Source: Linnemannia hyalina (Eukaryota; Mortierellomycota; Mortierellomycetes; Mortierellales; Mortierellaceae). Taken from it: a stretch of DNA of 64,000 nt. Of this stretch, positions 21,882-36,485 are shown piece after piece (position 1 is the first letter of the stretch; every line of letters starts with the position of its first letter). The stretch covers positions 248,001 through 312,000 of the forward strand of contig JAHRHY010000001.1 of assembly GCA_019671135.1 (NCBI GenBank). Direction: 5' to 3'. The position numbers and the translations under genes are program-made. A model generated the notes under the pieces. The model had not been told where the DNA came from. It saw only the letters and a program-made list of their open reading frames with translations, and did not search any database.

Positions 21882-24800
21882 CTTTGCATTATGGGTGGGG
21901 ATGTCAACAAAGAGATATAATAGGGACAAGTCGAAAGGGGGAGGGGGAAGGAGAAGAGAGGAGGAAAACAGATGGAGGGTTGTTGCTGATGCCTATTGTT
22001 TTGTTCTTTTTGGAAGGAAGGTGCTTTTGTGAAGAGGCCGACAGGAGAATGTACAATGATAGAATACAGAGGGCAAAGAAACGAGAAATGAAGGGCAGTA
22101 GAGAGAAGAGAGGAGAGAGAGAGCCAAAAGACAGAAAGGGGGGGGTGGATGGAGCGTAAAAGAAAGAAGGGTGGGTAGGTTGGTTGGTAGGTGGCAACCG
22201 AGGCAAGGAAGCAATGGGCAAGATGTTTCTTTTTGGAGGCGCTTTTTTCGCGAGGGGGTGGGCGTTGTCCATTTCTTCTTTTCCTTCCACCCCATGCTTC
22301 TTCTTTTCACTTCCTTGTTAATTTCGGAACAAGGGAGGAGGTGACTTTACAGTTGTGTCCCAAGGAAGGAAGGAAGGTCAAAGGGGTTAAAGAGAAAGGT
22401 GAGGCAACTGCTGAAGGAGCACAGAAAGAAGGGGAAGTCTTTGTCTGTCCTCAATTGTGCGTTCCTTGTAGTACAAAGAAATTGTGGGTTTAATAAAGAT
22501 CCGTTTGTCGAAAGTCCAGGGAGACAGAGTATGATGTGCTGCTAACCTTTAGTATTGTTATGGAATGGAGGACGAGAGGAGAGGGGGATGAGTTGGTTGC
22601 TTTTGTTGATTTGTTGTCGTGTCGAATTAGTTGTGCTACAAAAGGCTTGATAAAGAGAGTGGGCGTGCGAGAGAGGATAGGGGGCAATTAGTTGAGGATT
22701 GGTTTGTTTCGCAGAACGCAAGAGGGTGCAGATTGCAGTGAGAAATGAGAGGGAAAATAACAGAGAAGAGAGGTGAGGAGGTGAGGAAGTGAAGGACAGA
22801 AACGTAAACAAAAGAGAGAAGAAAAGAAAGAGAATAAAGTGGAATAGAGGAAAGAAGAGAGAGAAGAAAGGGAAGAGTAGGGAGGAAGGGATGGAAGTGT
22901 GGTGTCAGTACAGAGATAGGATGGGATCAAGGATTAGGATTAGGATTAGGATTAGGATGTTGGGTTATAGGTATGTCAAAGGGGATCATGGAACAAAAAG
23001 AAAGAGAAAAAGAAAAAAAAAGTTGCAACCAACAAAGGGTCAAGGGCGAATGCAAAAAGGGCTTATGGGGATGGGAATAGAGATGATGCAGATCTGAACA
23101 AAAGACAACGAGAGTGTCAATGCATTACGATGTACTCTTCCATAAGCCCATCAAGTTGGTTCATGGTGGGCTGTTACGTTACACTTTTTTTTGTTTCGTG
23201 TTTGACAATTGTTAAAGTCCGTTTGCGTAGCATCGACATGGTTCATGGACACATCGCACCCTTTTTAGTTTCCACGAATTATGTGTCTATGTGTGTGTCT
23301 CTAGGATGGTTCAACGGAGTTCAACTCTTCAATGAGCACCGACCATCCAGCTCCTCGAGAGTGTAAATTAAGAACTGCGCTCAAGTGCTTGGACCATCCA
23401 AACCATTGACCGGGTGTTTGTCTATTCTGGCAGAAGAAAAGGAGGTGGGATCATGTTACAAAGAGTGGCAAAAAGGAGGAAGAGAGAGAGAGAGAGGGGC
23501 GAGGGACCATGTCCTGTACCCGTTTGGACGCGGATGAGGCGACAAGGATCCATGGGGTGACACAAGAAACAAAAAAAAGAGAGCACTGGAAGAAGACATC
23601 AAAGAAGACGACGATGAGAGGAAAAGGAGCCTTGTTGGATCCCTTTCTAGAGTATTAGTGATATGCGACAAAGAACACGAGTACGAGAATGCGGGAATAG
23701 CTATCCTAGACTCCGAGTTCCCTTTCCTTTCCTCGAGAGACAGGTGAACTCGGTACGTTCTTGTCAGTGTCGCCACGAGGAGTGGCAAACAGAGACGGTT
23801 GGCGATGTGAGGGACTGTCTGGGCTTGTTTGTATTGCGTTCTTGCTTCGTGGCTCCTAAAGCAGGACATCAGATGCATAACCTTGTAAGGGGCAACTTTT
23901 GGCCATATCCATATACTAAAAGGTCTCACACCTTTGCGCCTCCAAATAGACCGATCCATCTCCGCGTTTTGCATTTCGCAATAACAACGTTCGAGAAAAA
24001 CAAGAGAAAGAAAAAAAAAGTCAAGGGGCAGAGAGGCAGAGAGAGAAAGAGAGAGGGAGGAAGAGGAGACTGGTGTTGTTGTGAAGCAGAATCGTAGATT
24101 GGGCAGACAAAAAATCCAAGGAGACGAATGTCCATCTGTACAGTACGAAAAAAAAAGAAAAGATAACACAGGAAAAAAGGTGAAGGAGAAGGAGAAAGGG
24201 AAGGAAGAGGGAGTGATAAAGCGAATGTAGAATGAGAGGAAGGGAGAGAGCGAGAGGGAGTAGGTGAAGGTGAGGATAACTTGGATGGTTAAATGAGCCC
24301 TTGAACAGGACAAGGATGGGTCCCATTGTACACCTTGTACAAAGAGAATCGCAGAGAGAGAGAGCTATGTAGTATGTGCCTAGTCGAGCTTGTGGTGCTT
24401 CTTGGAACTTTCCCAGAGCGCCCATGGTCAGTGTCCGGGGTCAGAGTCGATTGGCCCTCTCTTTGCTGTGTCGCACACCTAGAAATACTCATCGTTGATC
24501 GATGATAAATGAGGGTGAGACCGATTGACTATTTTGATCAATGAGGAATGAATGGTAGATTGACCCACTCAGCGAGTGCGAGTCGAAATGATGGAAAGAG
24601 GGTTCAAGAAGGGAAAGAGTACGGGGTCTTTTTTCTTTCCAAAGAGACCCGACAAGGTTGGAGTGATCTACGTCGACATTCAATCACTAGTACTGTACTA
24701 TGAGGTGCTATTCATGCAAGTGCAGTGGTACTCATCTATGATGTATGCAATGAAGAACACTCACTTTTCGTCCACACGCTGGCACAGACTAGCGATACGC

Positions 24801-25735
24801 CCAGCTATGTAGTTACTGAAAAGGGTACGAAGTTGATTTGTTAGCTCGAAAGAGATGACGCTGTCAAACATGGGTAAGTTTTTGTCATCATAGGCACAAA
24901 CAAACAGGAGAATGACACAAGCAGGCAAAGGCGACGGGTGGCAACCATTGCATGTTCAACCCTCCACCCCCCAAGCAAGTATTCAGGAGTATCTAGCAGA
25001 GGAAAGTTATTATTATCACCATACCATTCACCATCACACTTCTCCCGTCTCAGGTTGTGCAAAAGAAGGGTGGCTCCTTCTTTTTCTTGTCTTGCCCCTC
25101 ATGTCAGCGACATGGACACGAGCATACAATCTACACGGGATTCTGAACCATCCTCTAATTTATTTCTCCCGTTCCTCCTTTTCTACTCCCTTCCTCTCTG
25201 CCCCTTTACCATCTTGTGTCCGAAGGATGGTGGTGAGTCGCAGCAAAGTGTCGCTTCCCGTCCATCTTACCCTTTTTTTTCTTCGCCTTCCCTCCCCTTC
25301 CTTTCTTCTCCGCTCAAGGTTTCCTCCCTTTCTGTCCCCTGTGCAACAATCACGTTCAGAGGGAAAGAAGGGACGAGAACATGTCGGAATTGACCTTTCG
25401 AACGAAAAGCCAACAAGTGAACGAAACGGCAGGGGGTGAAAAAGAAGTAAGGGAACCGTCGCCTCATGAAAGCGAACGCTGACTGGACTAACCAAGCCAG
25501 GGTGATAAGGCAACAAACCATGACGGGATCATTTTCTCGACTCGACTATTTAATCCACCCACCCAACCCCATGCGACCATGTTTTCTTTCTTCTTTTCTT
25601 CTCCTCTTCTTTCATCCTCTTTGGCACGATCCATACTCCCACCACTACCTCCGACATTCTTGTTGCCCACGCTCGCTCCTCTCCCAGACTACCACACTAC
25701 AGTAAACAAACAAGCAAACAACCGATAACAACATC
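21882..25735. other. Large gene-free gap, about 3.85 kb
   Basis: Both strands were read for splice-linked coding blocks and none were found. Composition alternates between purine-rich and pyrimidine-rich tracts. The long frames (for example 23456-24313 on the minus strand) are Ser/Leu/Phe low-complexity translations of these tracts. From about 25560 it is the C+T-rich leader of the reticulon gene. Confidence 0.45.
22931..22958. repeat. Short (GGATTA)4 tandem repeat
   Basis: Four perfect GGATTA units plus GGAT. It differs from the fungal telomere unit TTAGGG (it reads TTAGGA), so it is most likely a simple microsatellite. Confidence 0.85.
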
Positions 25736-26373
25736 ATGGATACCCAGATTGAGAAGCCATTCGCTGAGCACCAGAGCACCTTGACTGAGAACGCCGTCGA
25801 TTCTGCCGCCCCCGCCCCCCGCGATCGTAGCAGCAGTGACTCGCCCAAGCCCGCTCTCGATGGCAAGCATGGAATTCCTGGTAATTATGACGGATTTGCT
25901 TTGTTGTGCTACTCCCACTTTTGTCTTGCCATGAAACACGAAACAAGAGGGCCAAGGTGTCCATCGGAGCAGGATATCTGTTGACGACAAAAACGGGGCA
26001 GATACCAAGATGAAACGTGATGATCCAAGATAAATAGACACGCCATCCACCAATTACTTACACCACACAATACCCTTCCCTCCCCATTACCTTTCTTATA
26101 GGCCACTCGGAGTACATGAACCCCCGTCTGAGAAGCCTCCTCCTCTGGGAGAAACCCCGTCTATCAGGAGGAGTCCTTGCTGGATCATTGACTGCAGTTC
26201 TCCTCTGCCGCTGGGTGTCGCTCCTGAACCTGGTCTCTGCGCTCTTTGTCTTTGGCATCTCGGCCTCGTTTGTCTATGTCAACGGATTGACGCTCTTTAA
26301 CCGTGTCACCAGCAAGCCTACTGTTCGTCCCCTGGAGTAAGTGTCTTCTTTTCGTTTGGTGTATTTTGTCGTG

Positions 26374-26405
<32 letters not shown>

Positions 26406-27193
26406 GTTTGTCCCTCCTTGTCCTTTCCCTGCCTTTTTGCGCTAGGATGCGAGAAATCCCTCTTGTTTTCCCTCCCTTTCCTTTCTTTTGCCAACCCCCT
26501 GGTGTCTAATCTTACAGGAAAGAAAAAAAAAACAGGGAAAAAGCTAACGCATTCACTTTTGTCATCTCTCTTTCTTTTCAAATAGGAGATACTACTCTCG
26601 CTCAGCAGAGTTTGTGCACCTGGATGCGGACAAACTCCACCGCCGTGTCGACTATATCACCGATGGCCTTAATGTCGTCTTGACTGAGTTGGCCAAAGTC
26701 GTCCTCATCGAGGATAACAAGCGCTCTCTCAAGGTAATAAATACAACAACGAAGACACAATACTAATGCTACTACTGCAATTTAGGAGAACAAATGGCCA
26801 TCTTTTTCGTCGGTGATACTAACACCCCTCTTTACACCTTTCCTTCCGCATCCCTTTTATCCTTCTCCCCTCTTTCTCCCATCCTCACGCACAACTCCTT
26901 TCCCCCCTCAGTTCATCGGAATCTTCTACGCAATCTGGACCCTCCGCACCTGGTTCTCAACCACAACCCTGATCTCCATGATCCTCGTCTCGCTCTTCGC
27001 CGCACCCCGAATCTACATCGATAACCAAACCTTGATCGATGCCCAGGTGGCCAAGACGAACGAGCTTGTTCAAGCTCATGTGGGCAAGGGAAGACAGATT
27101 GCTCAAGAGCAGTTCTCGTCTGTTTATTCCAAGGCCGAGCAGTTTGCGCAGGATAAGGGAATTATGAAGAAGAATGACAAGAAGACCGAATAA
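25736..27193 (+). CDS. RTN1: Reticulon-like ER membrane-shaping protein
   Basis: Four exons, 25736-25880, 26102-26336, 26586-26733 and 26912-27193, are all in phase (269 residues). The reticulon homology domain begins at residue ~50: LLLWEKPRLSGGVLAGSLTA, then two long hydrophobic hairpins (VLLCRWVSLLNLVSALFVFG, SFVYVNGLTLF and later FIGIFYAIWTLRTWFSTTTL, ISMILVSLFAAPRIY). Between them is the soluble linker with HLDADKLHRRVDYITDGLNV. Reticulons insert hairpins into the outer ER leaflet and bend tubules. The C-terminal tail is charged and helical and ends in KKNDKKTE, a lysine-rich ER-retention-like end. The first exon is a Pro/Ser-rich cytosolic leader. The start ATG follows a C+T-rich tract. 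Intron 2 carries a T30 run. Confidence 0.92.
26375..26404. repeat. T30 homopolymer in a reticulon intron
   Basis: An uninterrupted run of 30 T lies in the second intron. It is prone to length variation and to sequencing error. Confidence 0.9.
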
Positions 27194-27700
27194 GTTTGGT
27201 CGAAAAGGAAAGGAATGGATGGGGTGAGAGGAAAAAGGGGTGCAGCAGTAGTGCTAGTAGCAGTAGCAGTGGGAGGATCATAGATCGCATATTTGTACAT
27301 AGGGAAAAAAAAAACTTTTTAGCCAGTCGTTAATCGTGCGAGTGTTTGTTGCACTACTTGTTTGTTTTCTCCGAAATGCGAAAAAGTCGATTAAGGACCC
27401 TGGCACATCTTAGCGCGACAAAGGTGCGTGCGTGAGAAGAGTCCGAAGCACTCATGTCCAACCTTTAAACAGCCAATCAGCTAAACAGAGAGAAACGAGG
27501 TATTTTTTTGTATTTATTGAATGCAATAGTATGGTACATGAAATGCTTCTGGGAGAGAAAAGAAAATAAAAACACAGAGTCCAGCAAAAGGCGAAAAGGG
27601 ACTTGAGATAGGTTGTGTGAGAAGGACCGATGAATTATGAATGAAAGAAAAAGAAAAGCAGCGACAAAAATAGGTAAACAGGCAGAAAAAGAGAGAGTAT
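27194..27700. other. Convergent spacer between reticulon and PRMT1
   Basis: This is the 3' flank of two converging genes, and no gene is seen. It contains a short AGTAGC-type repeat at about 27245-27270. Confidence 0.5.
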
Positions 27701-29256
<1,556 letters not shown>

Positions 29257-30321
29257 GTTGAGGGTGTGAGGGAGGTGGGTGGAGGGGATGGAGGGGAGGT
29301 TGTTGGAATGGTGCAGAGAAAAAAAAAAAAAAAAAAAAAGCGAAGCTTTGTGAAAGAAGGGTTTGTGCCAAGCCACCCAAACACAAGGTTGAGGAGGCAC
29401 TCGCACGTTTCGGTCTTTACCTTCCTCCAGCGCTCAGGCCCCTTTTGAGACATCACCGTATGAATTAATCAAGTGCGTACTACACATTTTCTTCATCAAC
29501 TTTTTCCTCAGAAAAGAGAATTCAAGGGAATGTAACAAAGACAAGGATGATGCTGGGTCATAAGGAGTATGTGGTATGTGGATGATGGTGGGTTGATAGA
29601 GTATGACAGAAAGTCAGAAAATGGAGAATAAAGAAATAGTGATCCCTGATGCCTTCTTTATTGTGTATTTGCAATATGGGATAATATATATTTCCAAGGA
29701 CCAGTTTTATGTGTGTGTGTGGTGCGTGTGTGTGTGTGTGTGCCAACTTGGTTGCCTTGTCATCCCTTCCCTTTGATTCCAGTACATCTCTGTTGTCATC
29801 GATCCCTTTTTTATTTTCCCTTTACCCTTTCTTCCCCTTCTACTCCCTTTCCTTTGACCACCACCTCCCTCTACTTCTCTTGCACCCGCCCAGAAGCTTC
29901 TTCTTCTCTTCCTTCCAACATAGTCCACATACACCCTGTCCATCCTTTTCCTTGACTGTCAATCTCTTTTGGACTCCCCCCTTCTCTCCTTCCTCCCTTT
30001 GTTTCCTTCTCTACGTCCACCCACGTACGACGACGCCCCCAAAACCACTTGTTTGTCAGTCAGCTCCAGGACAGACAGCACCATACCACCGTCCACAACA
30101 CACAACGCACTTCGCCTCCCCACCACCGCCACCAAAAAAACACAAGTATAGCACACACACACACACACACACACACACTGTCACTCTCTTCACTCTGACG
30201 CCAAAACTTACATATCGCCTCTCACTCATCTTTCCTTCCTTCCTTCCTCCACTCACTCACTCACTCATCAACAGAACCAGTAGCACATCAACTCCCTCAA
30301 CCACCACTCCTCACACACTCC
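29257..30321. other. Intergenic between divergent PRMT1 and CDH1 genes
   Basis: A shared upstream region with no gene. It contains an A21 run (29319-29339), a GT/TG microsatellite at about 29709-29742 and an (AC)n run at about 30152-30178. The CDH1 side from about 29760 is C+T-rich. Confidence 0.5.
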
Positions 30322-33223
30322 ATGGTCATGGATTCGCAGTTCAAGAAACGACTGCAAGCGATACAGCAGAGCACAGCGAGACAACCTCTGCCTCAGCACC
30401 TACCGCTCATGCTCTCTCCTCCCCGAATGACCAACCCACCCACTTCCACCAACACCAACATGGCCGGACGGACCATAGGTGGACCTGTCCGGAACAACAC
30501 TGCTGCTGCTCGAGCCATGAGAGTCCGGGTGCCTCCCGCCACAAGTGCTGGCATAGGACGGAGCCTCTTTGGGAACAGCAGTAACACCTCCTTGTCAACA
30601 GCGTCTTCCAACGCCTCAAATACCTCTGCCTCAGCTTCTCCTTCCACATCCACACTCGCAGCCGCAGCACGAGCAGCATCAGCAATATCTTCTGAGGTCG
30701 AACCATCACCGACACCAGCACCTACACCGAGGAGAGGAACAAGGGCCCGTCGTGCATCACCTACTCGATCTAGGACGAGAAGGGCAACGGCAGCTGGGTC
30801 GGCGAACCAAGCTGCTTCTTCTACTACTCGCAGCGCTTCGAGTGCTCCAAACCGGTCAGAAACTCGAAACAGCACTCGCAATACCGCCATAGCCAGCACG
30901 ATTGCCTCTACCTCAAGTCATAACACCTCCGCTCCGACCACTAGGAGTAGTACCAACGGTAACAGCAACAACTGCGATGGGAACGGAGATTCTAACAGTC
31001 GCGCCCTTCTCGAAACCAACATCTCCAGCAACAACTCCAACAATGGCAACGAAAGCGACAGCAGTGAACACGACTCTGATGCGGAGAACAATGCCCCTCC
31101 AGGATTCAAACCACCACCCCGGTCAGATTTTATCATTAGGAGAACTCGTCCCGTTGAAGGCGCCTCATCATCATCATCGAGTATGTTTGACTCGCACAAC
31201 TACCCACCCTCCCCGTCTGGTGGCATGAAGTCACCTACGATGCGGTCACCTGGCCTGAAGTCACCGTCAAAGAAGCTTGTCTACGACAGGTAAGTTCTCT
31301 TAAAAGTTGTTCGCAAAGTTATCGACGAGAGAGTACTTTGAAGCATTGCGGATTACTAACATTCAATCTTCTCCTGCCTCATGCTTGCCTCAATAGATAC
31401 ATTCCTATGCGAGAACGAGACCTTTCAGAGCTGTACGATCTTCACGAGGCGCCCTCGACGCCAACGCGGCCGCGGAGCAAGAATCAGCCAATGACTCCAG
31501 GCCAGACTCATGTCACAGACCACTATCGTCAAGGTACTGCTTGTCTCCATGCAACTTTATCATTCAGTTTATGCCGCGGTAGATTAACCATCGATCTGTC
31601 CTTTCCCTCCCTCTTCGTTTATCACTCAATAGCTCAAAACCAGGCTCATGACTCTGTGATCGCAAACGAGCTGATGTTGACCGACCCCCGCAGTCCGCAC
31701 GACCCTTCATTGAACTCTCCTCGGCGACTCTTTACCTACTCTTCAACCACAACACACAACACCATGCACTTTGATTCACCGTCCCGCCAAATCTACGCCC
31801 CGACACCCGTTTCGCAGGAAAGTCGCAACATCCTTCTCAGTCCCAAGAAGGGTCAGCGCGCCATCAGCCGTGTGCCCTTCAAAGTATTGGATGCTCCTGA
31901 CCTGAAGGTACCTTACACGCTTCCTCGCATAGAGTGTCTTGCTATTGTTGTTGGGAAGAGAAAAGCCATGTCTTGCCTCGATTCCAACCCGCGCTTCTCA
32001 TTTGACTCGACGAATAGGACGATTTCTATCTCAATCTTGTGGATTGGTCTTCCAAGAATGTGCTCGGAGTGGGTTTGGGTAGTAGTGTCTATCTCTGGAG
32101 CGCAGCATCAGGAAATGTGCACCAGCTCTGTGATGTTGGAAGTCCCGACACTGTCACCTCTCTCAGCTGGACTGGATCGGTAAGACTAACTAGGTACTCC
32201 TTACAATCCTCGCAGTGTTATTATTGCAAGCTCACATTCTGACAGTCGTTTCCTTGTTTCGTTATACATAGGCATCATACCTGGCCGTGGGAACTGACAA
32301 GGGCGACATTCAGATCTGGGACGTTGCTGCACAGAAGCGAATTAGAACCATGACGGGACATACTCAGCGAGTCGGAGTTCTGGCATGGTCTGACCATACG
32401 TTGACATCAGGCAGTCGAGACCGGAAGATCTATCACCGCGATGTGAGGACGCAGGATATGTATCAACAGACCCTGATCGGCCATTCTGGAGAGGTGATTG
32501 TTACTCTCGTGATATATGGAGTAATTGAAGCACGTTTCCGATATGAACATGATTCAGAACTAACAACAACAAGTTGTCAATGATGTATTAGGTGTGTGGA
32601 CTGAAATGGAACGGCAGTGGAACTCAGCTTGCAAGCGGAGGAAACGACAATCGATTGATTATCTGGGACAAGGATTCAACCAAACCGCAGTTTCAGTTCC
32701 GGACCCATCAGGCCGCTGTGAAGGCCATTGACTGGAACCCTCACCAGGCAGGAGTTTTGGCCAGTGGAGGTGGTACGGCTGATCGACACATCCGATTCTG
32801 GAACACTATGACAGGGACCTCCATTGGAGCTCACGACACTGGTTCTCAAGTAGGTTCTACGCCTAGCAATACACTTCTGCAATTGTCGTTTATTCATTCG
32901 TGCTAATCGTTTCGGCCACCGTGCGTCTTAACAAAACATAGGTGTGCAATCTCGCCTGGTCAAAGACGACGAACGAACTGGTATCGACTCATGGATACTC
33001 TCAGAACCAGGTGCTCGTGTGGAAATACCCGTCGATGCATCAGATTGCATCACTCCCAGGACACACGCTTCGTGTCCTCTACCTGGCGTTGTCGCCCGAT
33101 GGTCAGACGATTGTGACGGGCGCTGGAGACGAGACTCTTCGATTTTGGAACGTCTTTCAGAAGAGCAAATCTGAACGACGCGACGACGACGGACTCTCTG
33201 GCGCCATAACCACCATCCGATAA
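30322..33223 (+). CDS. CDH1: APC/C activator, Cdh1/Fizzy-related WD40 protein
   Basis: Seven exons, 30322-31289, 31397-31533, 31633-31907, 32018-32179, 32272-32493, 32592-32849 and 32942-33223, are all in phase, giving about 767 residues. The protein activates the anaphase-promoting complex in late mitosis and G1 and presents substrates. Evidence: a C-box [18 protein letters not shown] across exons 1 and 2, the linker [19 protein letters not shown] and [20 protein letters not shown] that precedes the propeller in Cdc20/Cdh1, seven WD-type blades (for example [28 protein letters not shown]), and a C-terminal isoleucine-arginine tail (TTIR). Cdh1 rather than Cdc20 is favoured by the linker wording and the absence of a visible MAD2-binding motif. 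The N-terminus of about 320 residues is unusually long and Ser/Thr/Asn-rich, with possible CDK sites ([13 protein letters not shown]). Confidence 0.92.
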
Positions 33224-33730
33224 AGGAAGTGCGTTCTTCCACCTCTTGCAGACTTTTTTTTCTTGCTCTCTATCCAGCAGGACTTGTACGCAATTTTGGT
33301 TTTGCATTGTTCATTCTCTTCCATTAGTTCGATTTTACTCTTCACCCACATCCACCCATCATTTTCTCTCGCTATTCATCCCCCAATTACCCTCCATACT
33401 TCTTGTTTTCACTATGTACATCATCTCCTTGTTTGCCACCAATACTGTATCAACAATCCACTTAAACCCGCCACTAATTCACCTTCCTAGCGTGTTTTTT
33501 TTTGTCCTATCATTTCCGCTGCTTTTCTCCCTTGCCCTCCTCGCTTTCGAGCGAACCTTTGCAATAAAAAAAAACGCAATAACAAACCAAAAAACTTGGA
33601 GAAGGAATTATGATGGTTTTTCTTGCTTTGCCATGCCAACAGAGTCAAAAGAAAAAATATGTTGCAGATGCTCAGCAGCAAATGTGATTTATTTTTCTTG
33701 CAGGGAGGAGGTTGGAGGGGGATGAAGCAT
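33224..33730. other. Convergent spacer between CDH1 and the uL23 gene
   Basis: T-rich 3' flanks. No gene is seen. Confidence 0.5.
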
Positions 33731-35414
33731 TTAGATGAATCCAATCTTGTTGGCGACATCGAGGGCATCGACATCAGCGGTGAGCTTGATGTAGGCCTTC
33801 TTGTTACCATCGGGGCTAAATAACATTGAAGGAACATGGACAAATGGATAAAATGTTAGTCCATGGGTTTGTGATAGCTATATTCGTAGAAAAGGTGGAA
33901 GGGAAAAGATGGAAAGGCCATTCCTTCGGTCGAGAAAAGAGGGTACGAGTGCGTCCATGATCGTTGTAGTTTTTCATCTGTGCTGTGTAGAACCCTGCTC
34001 ATTCTTATAATGACTGGTGCCGCTTTGAAGAGCTATAAAGTCGAAAGCCTTGTTTAGGCAGGGGAATCATCTTGCGTTTGTCGTATGGGCTTTCGCAGAC
34101 CATAGGGATTCCCTTGCTGAGTATCTCGAGTTGCTGGGTTTGGTGGTACTTGGAGGAGGTTGGAGCTGCTTTACTGGTTTGTCGCAAGTTGTGGATGTGG
34201 TATAAAGTACGCTCGCGTAAAGTACTGGCGGTTTTGAATCATTGTAGATCAATTGATCACGTCGCTCCTGCGGTACGAATCGCAAGTGTGTTGACGAATA
34301 CTTCCCGAGCTTCCCTGCTGCTATGTCGATATCCTGACTTGCTTGTTGATCCTGAACCGTTGATGCCTCGAGAGTGAAGGAAATACAAGTGACATCGAAA
34401 ACAACTGCTTCTCCAAGTAACCGGAAAAACAACAAAAAAGACCAAAGGGTTACGTACCGGATGAGGGTGTTAACCTTAAGAGCGGTAACATCGTACATCT
34501 TCTTGAGGGCATCCTTGATCTGACGCTTGTTGGCCTTGACGTCAACGATGAAGACGAGGGTGTTGTTCTCCTCGATCTTCTTCATGGCAGACTCGGTGTT
34601 CAAGGGAGTCTTCAAGACCTTGTACTGGTCCAAACGGGGAACGTGAGGAACAGACTTGCGGGCGTACTTGGGGGAACGGGCAAGCTTGAGGGTCTTGGGG
34701 CGGTTGAAGGTGGTGGAGGTGCGGATCTTGCGGGCCTTCTGGCCGTTGACGCCCTTCAAGGCAGCCTTCTTGGCGGCGAGAGCCTTGTTCTTATCCGAAG
34801 GAGCAGCTATTGGAAGGTGGTTGGGGGGGGAAGAGATCAGTCGACTGGATCTTGGTGGATTGCTGTTTTGTTTTGGTCCTGATCGTTGGGTTCACTCCTC
34901 TTCCCAGCTAAAGAGAAAGTTGGTGGATGTCCTGCTTTCCTGTTGTAGAAAGTGTGATCCTCCTGTCGCAAAAAGGGTGCACGATGTCTGTTTCTGCTTA
35001 TAGGCAAAAGACATAGCTCCTGCAAGTAGATTCCTCCTGTAGCAAGCTGCTGGCTGTCGATGCCGAGTAAGTGCAACGATGTTGGGCTCCCTCCAACAAA
35101 ACACTGTTGAGCTGTCTAGCTGACAGCAGTTCCTCCTGTTGTGTGTATCTCGCTTTCCCCACCAACAGCTCATCCAGACCATGGGTCCCACCCACCCTTC
35201 CTTCCAGCTCCCATCGAAAAAAAGTTGAAGTCGATGATCCCGCAACCAAAAAAATAACACTGGCCTCGATTCCTCCTGCCAGTAGCAACGATGCCGGAGT
35301 GTTGCAAGATAGCGTCCTGAAGAGTATGCCGATGGTTGGATGCCTCAATCGATGGATATGGCCCCATGTCCCCCTTGCGGATGTATAATTTCAAAGATCC
35401 ACACCTTTGGTCAT
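33731..35414 (-). CDS. RPL25: 60S ribosomal protein uL23 (yeast L25, mammalian L23a)
   Basis: Two exons are certain: 34806-34458 and 33815-33731, joined in phase. The protein reads [20 protein letters not shown], a basic N-terminal extension, then [80 protein letters not shown] and ends NKIGFI. uL23 binds 25S rRNA at the exit tunnel and is a docking site for nascent-chain factors. The coding frame needs a first exon whose length leaves one base over. The best candidate is ATGACCAAAG at 35414-35405 (M-T-K), with a weak GTGTGG donor and an intron of about 600 nt. This part is uncertain. With it the protein is 147 residues, normal for the family. The gene is divergent from COX7A. Confidence 0.9.
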
Positions 35415-35623
35415 CGTGGATACAGAGGGTAGAAAAGAGGGAGTACCAAATCGCTCGCCTCCAGTCATTCACTAAGACACAAAGAGCGCCCATCTCCACC
35501 CCACGTGACTTGACCAGTGACGTAGAATTCGGCTTCGGTGAGGGGAGGGGAGAAAAGGTCATTGCACCATCATCCATCCATTCACCTTTCACACTCCACC
35601 ACCCTCCTAACGACCACATCACA
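35415..35623. promoter_or_regulatory. Probable bidirectional promoter, uL23 / COX7A
   Basis: Only about 210 nt separate the proposed first uL23 codon on the minus strand from the COX7A start on the plus strand. No clear TATA box is seen. The span depends on the uncertain first exon of uL23. Confidence 0.35.
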
Positions 35624-36485
35624 ATGTCCCTCATCAACCGCCCTAACCCCGTCCCCCACCTCCAGCGCCTCTACCAGGTACAATGACCAGTTCTTCCTGT
35701 GCCTCACTTATTCCCGTCTCCTTCGCTGGCCACCCTTTCGTGACGGACCTCAGGAACACGACCAACCCAAAGCGTGAGAGAAGAAGAAGGCGCCGAACAA
35801 CCATGCGACCAGTGCTCGGAATATTTAGGGCCGACACCATTGGATTGCTCTCCTTTTCACAGAGAACAACAAGGAAGGCACCAACACCATGACAAACCCA
35901 TCACTTACCATTGAAGGCGTCAGACTCGGCAATAGTAGAAGCCCCCCCTCTTGAGCCATGAACCAGCCCAACCACCACTCACGCACCACCTTCGGACTTA
36001 ACCCTAACGACACACGTCCCGCACACACAAAAAAAAATCCCACCTACAAAAATTTAAAACGCGCTTCCGAACCCCCTTCTTCCAAATCCAGTCAAGGCGC
36101 CGAACTCTCAACCCAATTTTCCAACTCCTCTAACCCACTCATTCTCTAACCCACTCATTCTCTTTCTATTTCCCTCTCTCTCTGCAACTGGCCATTGGAT
36201 ATCACGGCTATACAGAAGCCCACCCACGTCCCAATCTACCTCAGACGTGGCGGTGACAAGTTCATCATGACCGGGTTCGGCACCCTCGTGACCGTCGGTA
36301 TCATCGGAGCCCTTTACGGCGCCACCAAGATGGCTCGCGTAAGTATTCTTCCTCGTTTTTTTTTTTTGTACTTTGTCTCCCTGCTATCAATGTGCCATTT
36401 TGCGCATCATTGGCTGTAATCACTAACGGTTAGATCGGCCATTCGTTTTGACTTTTTGTGAACAAAATAGGGTGTCAAGAACTAA
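35624..36485 (+). CDS. COX7A: Cytochrome c oxidase subunit 7A-like protein
   Basis: Three exons, 35624-35677, 36216-36338 and 36471-36485, in phase, give 63 residues. The sequence starts MSLINRPNPVPHLQRLYQ and continues KPTHVPIYLRRGGDKFIMTG, FGTLVTVGIIGALYGATKMA and RGVKN. A short soluble N-terminus, the IYL+RG--K matrix-side motif and one transmembrane helix are the COX7A plan, a peripheral subunit of respiratory complex IV in the mitochondrial inner membrane. The last exon encodes only four residues plus stop. The 538-nt first intron is long for so small a gene. No cleavable presequence is obvious, as in many COX7 proteins. Confidence 0.8.

Noticed and set aside
22931..22958. (GGATTA)4 as an interstitial telomere
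   Set aside because: The unit is TTAGGA, not TTAGGG, and only four copies are present. A simple microsatellite explains it.
23456..24313. 285-codon minus-strand ORF in the gene gap
   Set aside because: It is a translation of purine/pyrimidine tracts into Ser/Leu/Phe strings, with no domain and no splice-linked neighbours.
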